Below are positions 63,961-64,000 of a stretch of 64,000 nt of DNA, in pieces. Within the stretch, counting starts at the first letter, position 1, and each line of letters begins with the position of its first letter. Origin of the DNA: Flexibacter flexilis DSM 6793 (GTDB taxonomy: Bacteria; Bacteroidota; Bacteroidia; Cytophagales; Flexibacteraceae). The position numbers and the translations under genes were made by a program. Location: positions 140,082 through 204,081 of the forward strand of contig NZ_FOLE01000009.1 in the NCBI RefSeq assembly GCF_900112255.1, given 5' to 3'. Under the pieces are notes generated by a model. It did not search any database. It saw nothing but the letters and a program-made list of their open reading frames with translations, and was not told the origin of the DNA.

Positions 63961-64000
63961 AGAGAGGGGTTAAGATTTTGAAAAGCGAGGCACTGAAAAA

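Noticed and set aside
63466..64000. 16S rRNA gene start
   Set aside because: No rRNA sequence is reached before the window ends; only promoter-like repeats are seen.

Overview
The window is chromosomal DNA from a Bacteroidota bacterium, most likely of the Cytophagales/Flexibacter type. Several things point to this. Promoters follow the TTTG...TAnnTTTG pattern. There are type IX secretion (T9SS) features: a PorZ-like protein and a giant surface protein with a C-terminal sorting domain. There is an LptD of the Bacteroidota type, lipoprotein families DUF4249 and DUF4270, an S46 dipeptidyl peptidase, and a TonB receptor with an N-terminal carboxypeptidase-like domain. I cannot name the species.

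Layout. 1-1.1 kb: 3' end of formiminotransferase-cyclodeaminase. 1.1-3.9 kb: TolC and HlyD export pair (minus). 4.2-7.8 kb: S9 peptidase, an Rpn/PD-(D/E)XK nuclease-like protein and a small helical-repeat protein. 7.8-11.1 kb: TonB receptor plus DUF4249 lipoprotein. 11.4-13.7 kb: GT-C-like membrane protein and a tandem universal stress protein. 13.8-15.1 kb: an A+T-rich AbiH-type phage-defence gene that looks acquired. 15.1-17.4 kb: PorZ-like protein. 17.6-21.3 kb: small lipoprotein, carA, TPR protein, CoA-transferase B subunit. 21.5-27.6 kb: two envelope proteins, xerD, amidase, lptD. 27.7 kb: tRNA-Ala(GGC). 27.8-34 kb: TerB-ABCG fusion transporter, CBM9-like protein, DsbA-like lipoprotein with a divergent HxlR regulator, and a compact FGE-like protein. 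34.1-38.6 kb: parC, purE, HI0933-like flavoprotein. 38.7-44.3 kb: panC-panD, diverging from a short starch-synthase-like protein, DUF4270 and glmS. 44.3-48.7 kb: Wza-like lipoprotein, PspA with a partner, carbonic anhydrase, DUF1573 protein. 48.8-50.6 kb: argS. 50.9-61.2 kb: a 2344-residue repeat adhesin with two OmpA-related genes behind it. 61.3-63.4 kb: S46 peptidase of the DPP11 type. The last 0.4 kb holds tandem promoters spaced exactly 159 bases apart that look like the leader of an rRNA operon lying just outside the window.

Most of the content is housekeeping plus envelope biology: LPS assembly, outer-membrane transport, T9SS cargo and periplasmic peptidases. The accessory or unusual parts are the AbiH gene, the Rpn-like gene, the giant repeat protein, the 11-mer-repeat small protein and the short starch-synthase/DUF4270 pair. 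No insertion sequence, CRISPR array or prophage is visible. Nearly every convergent gene pair is separated by a clear hairpin terminator.
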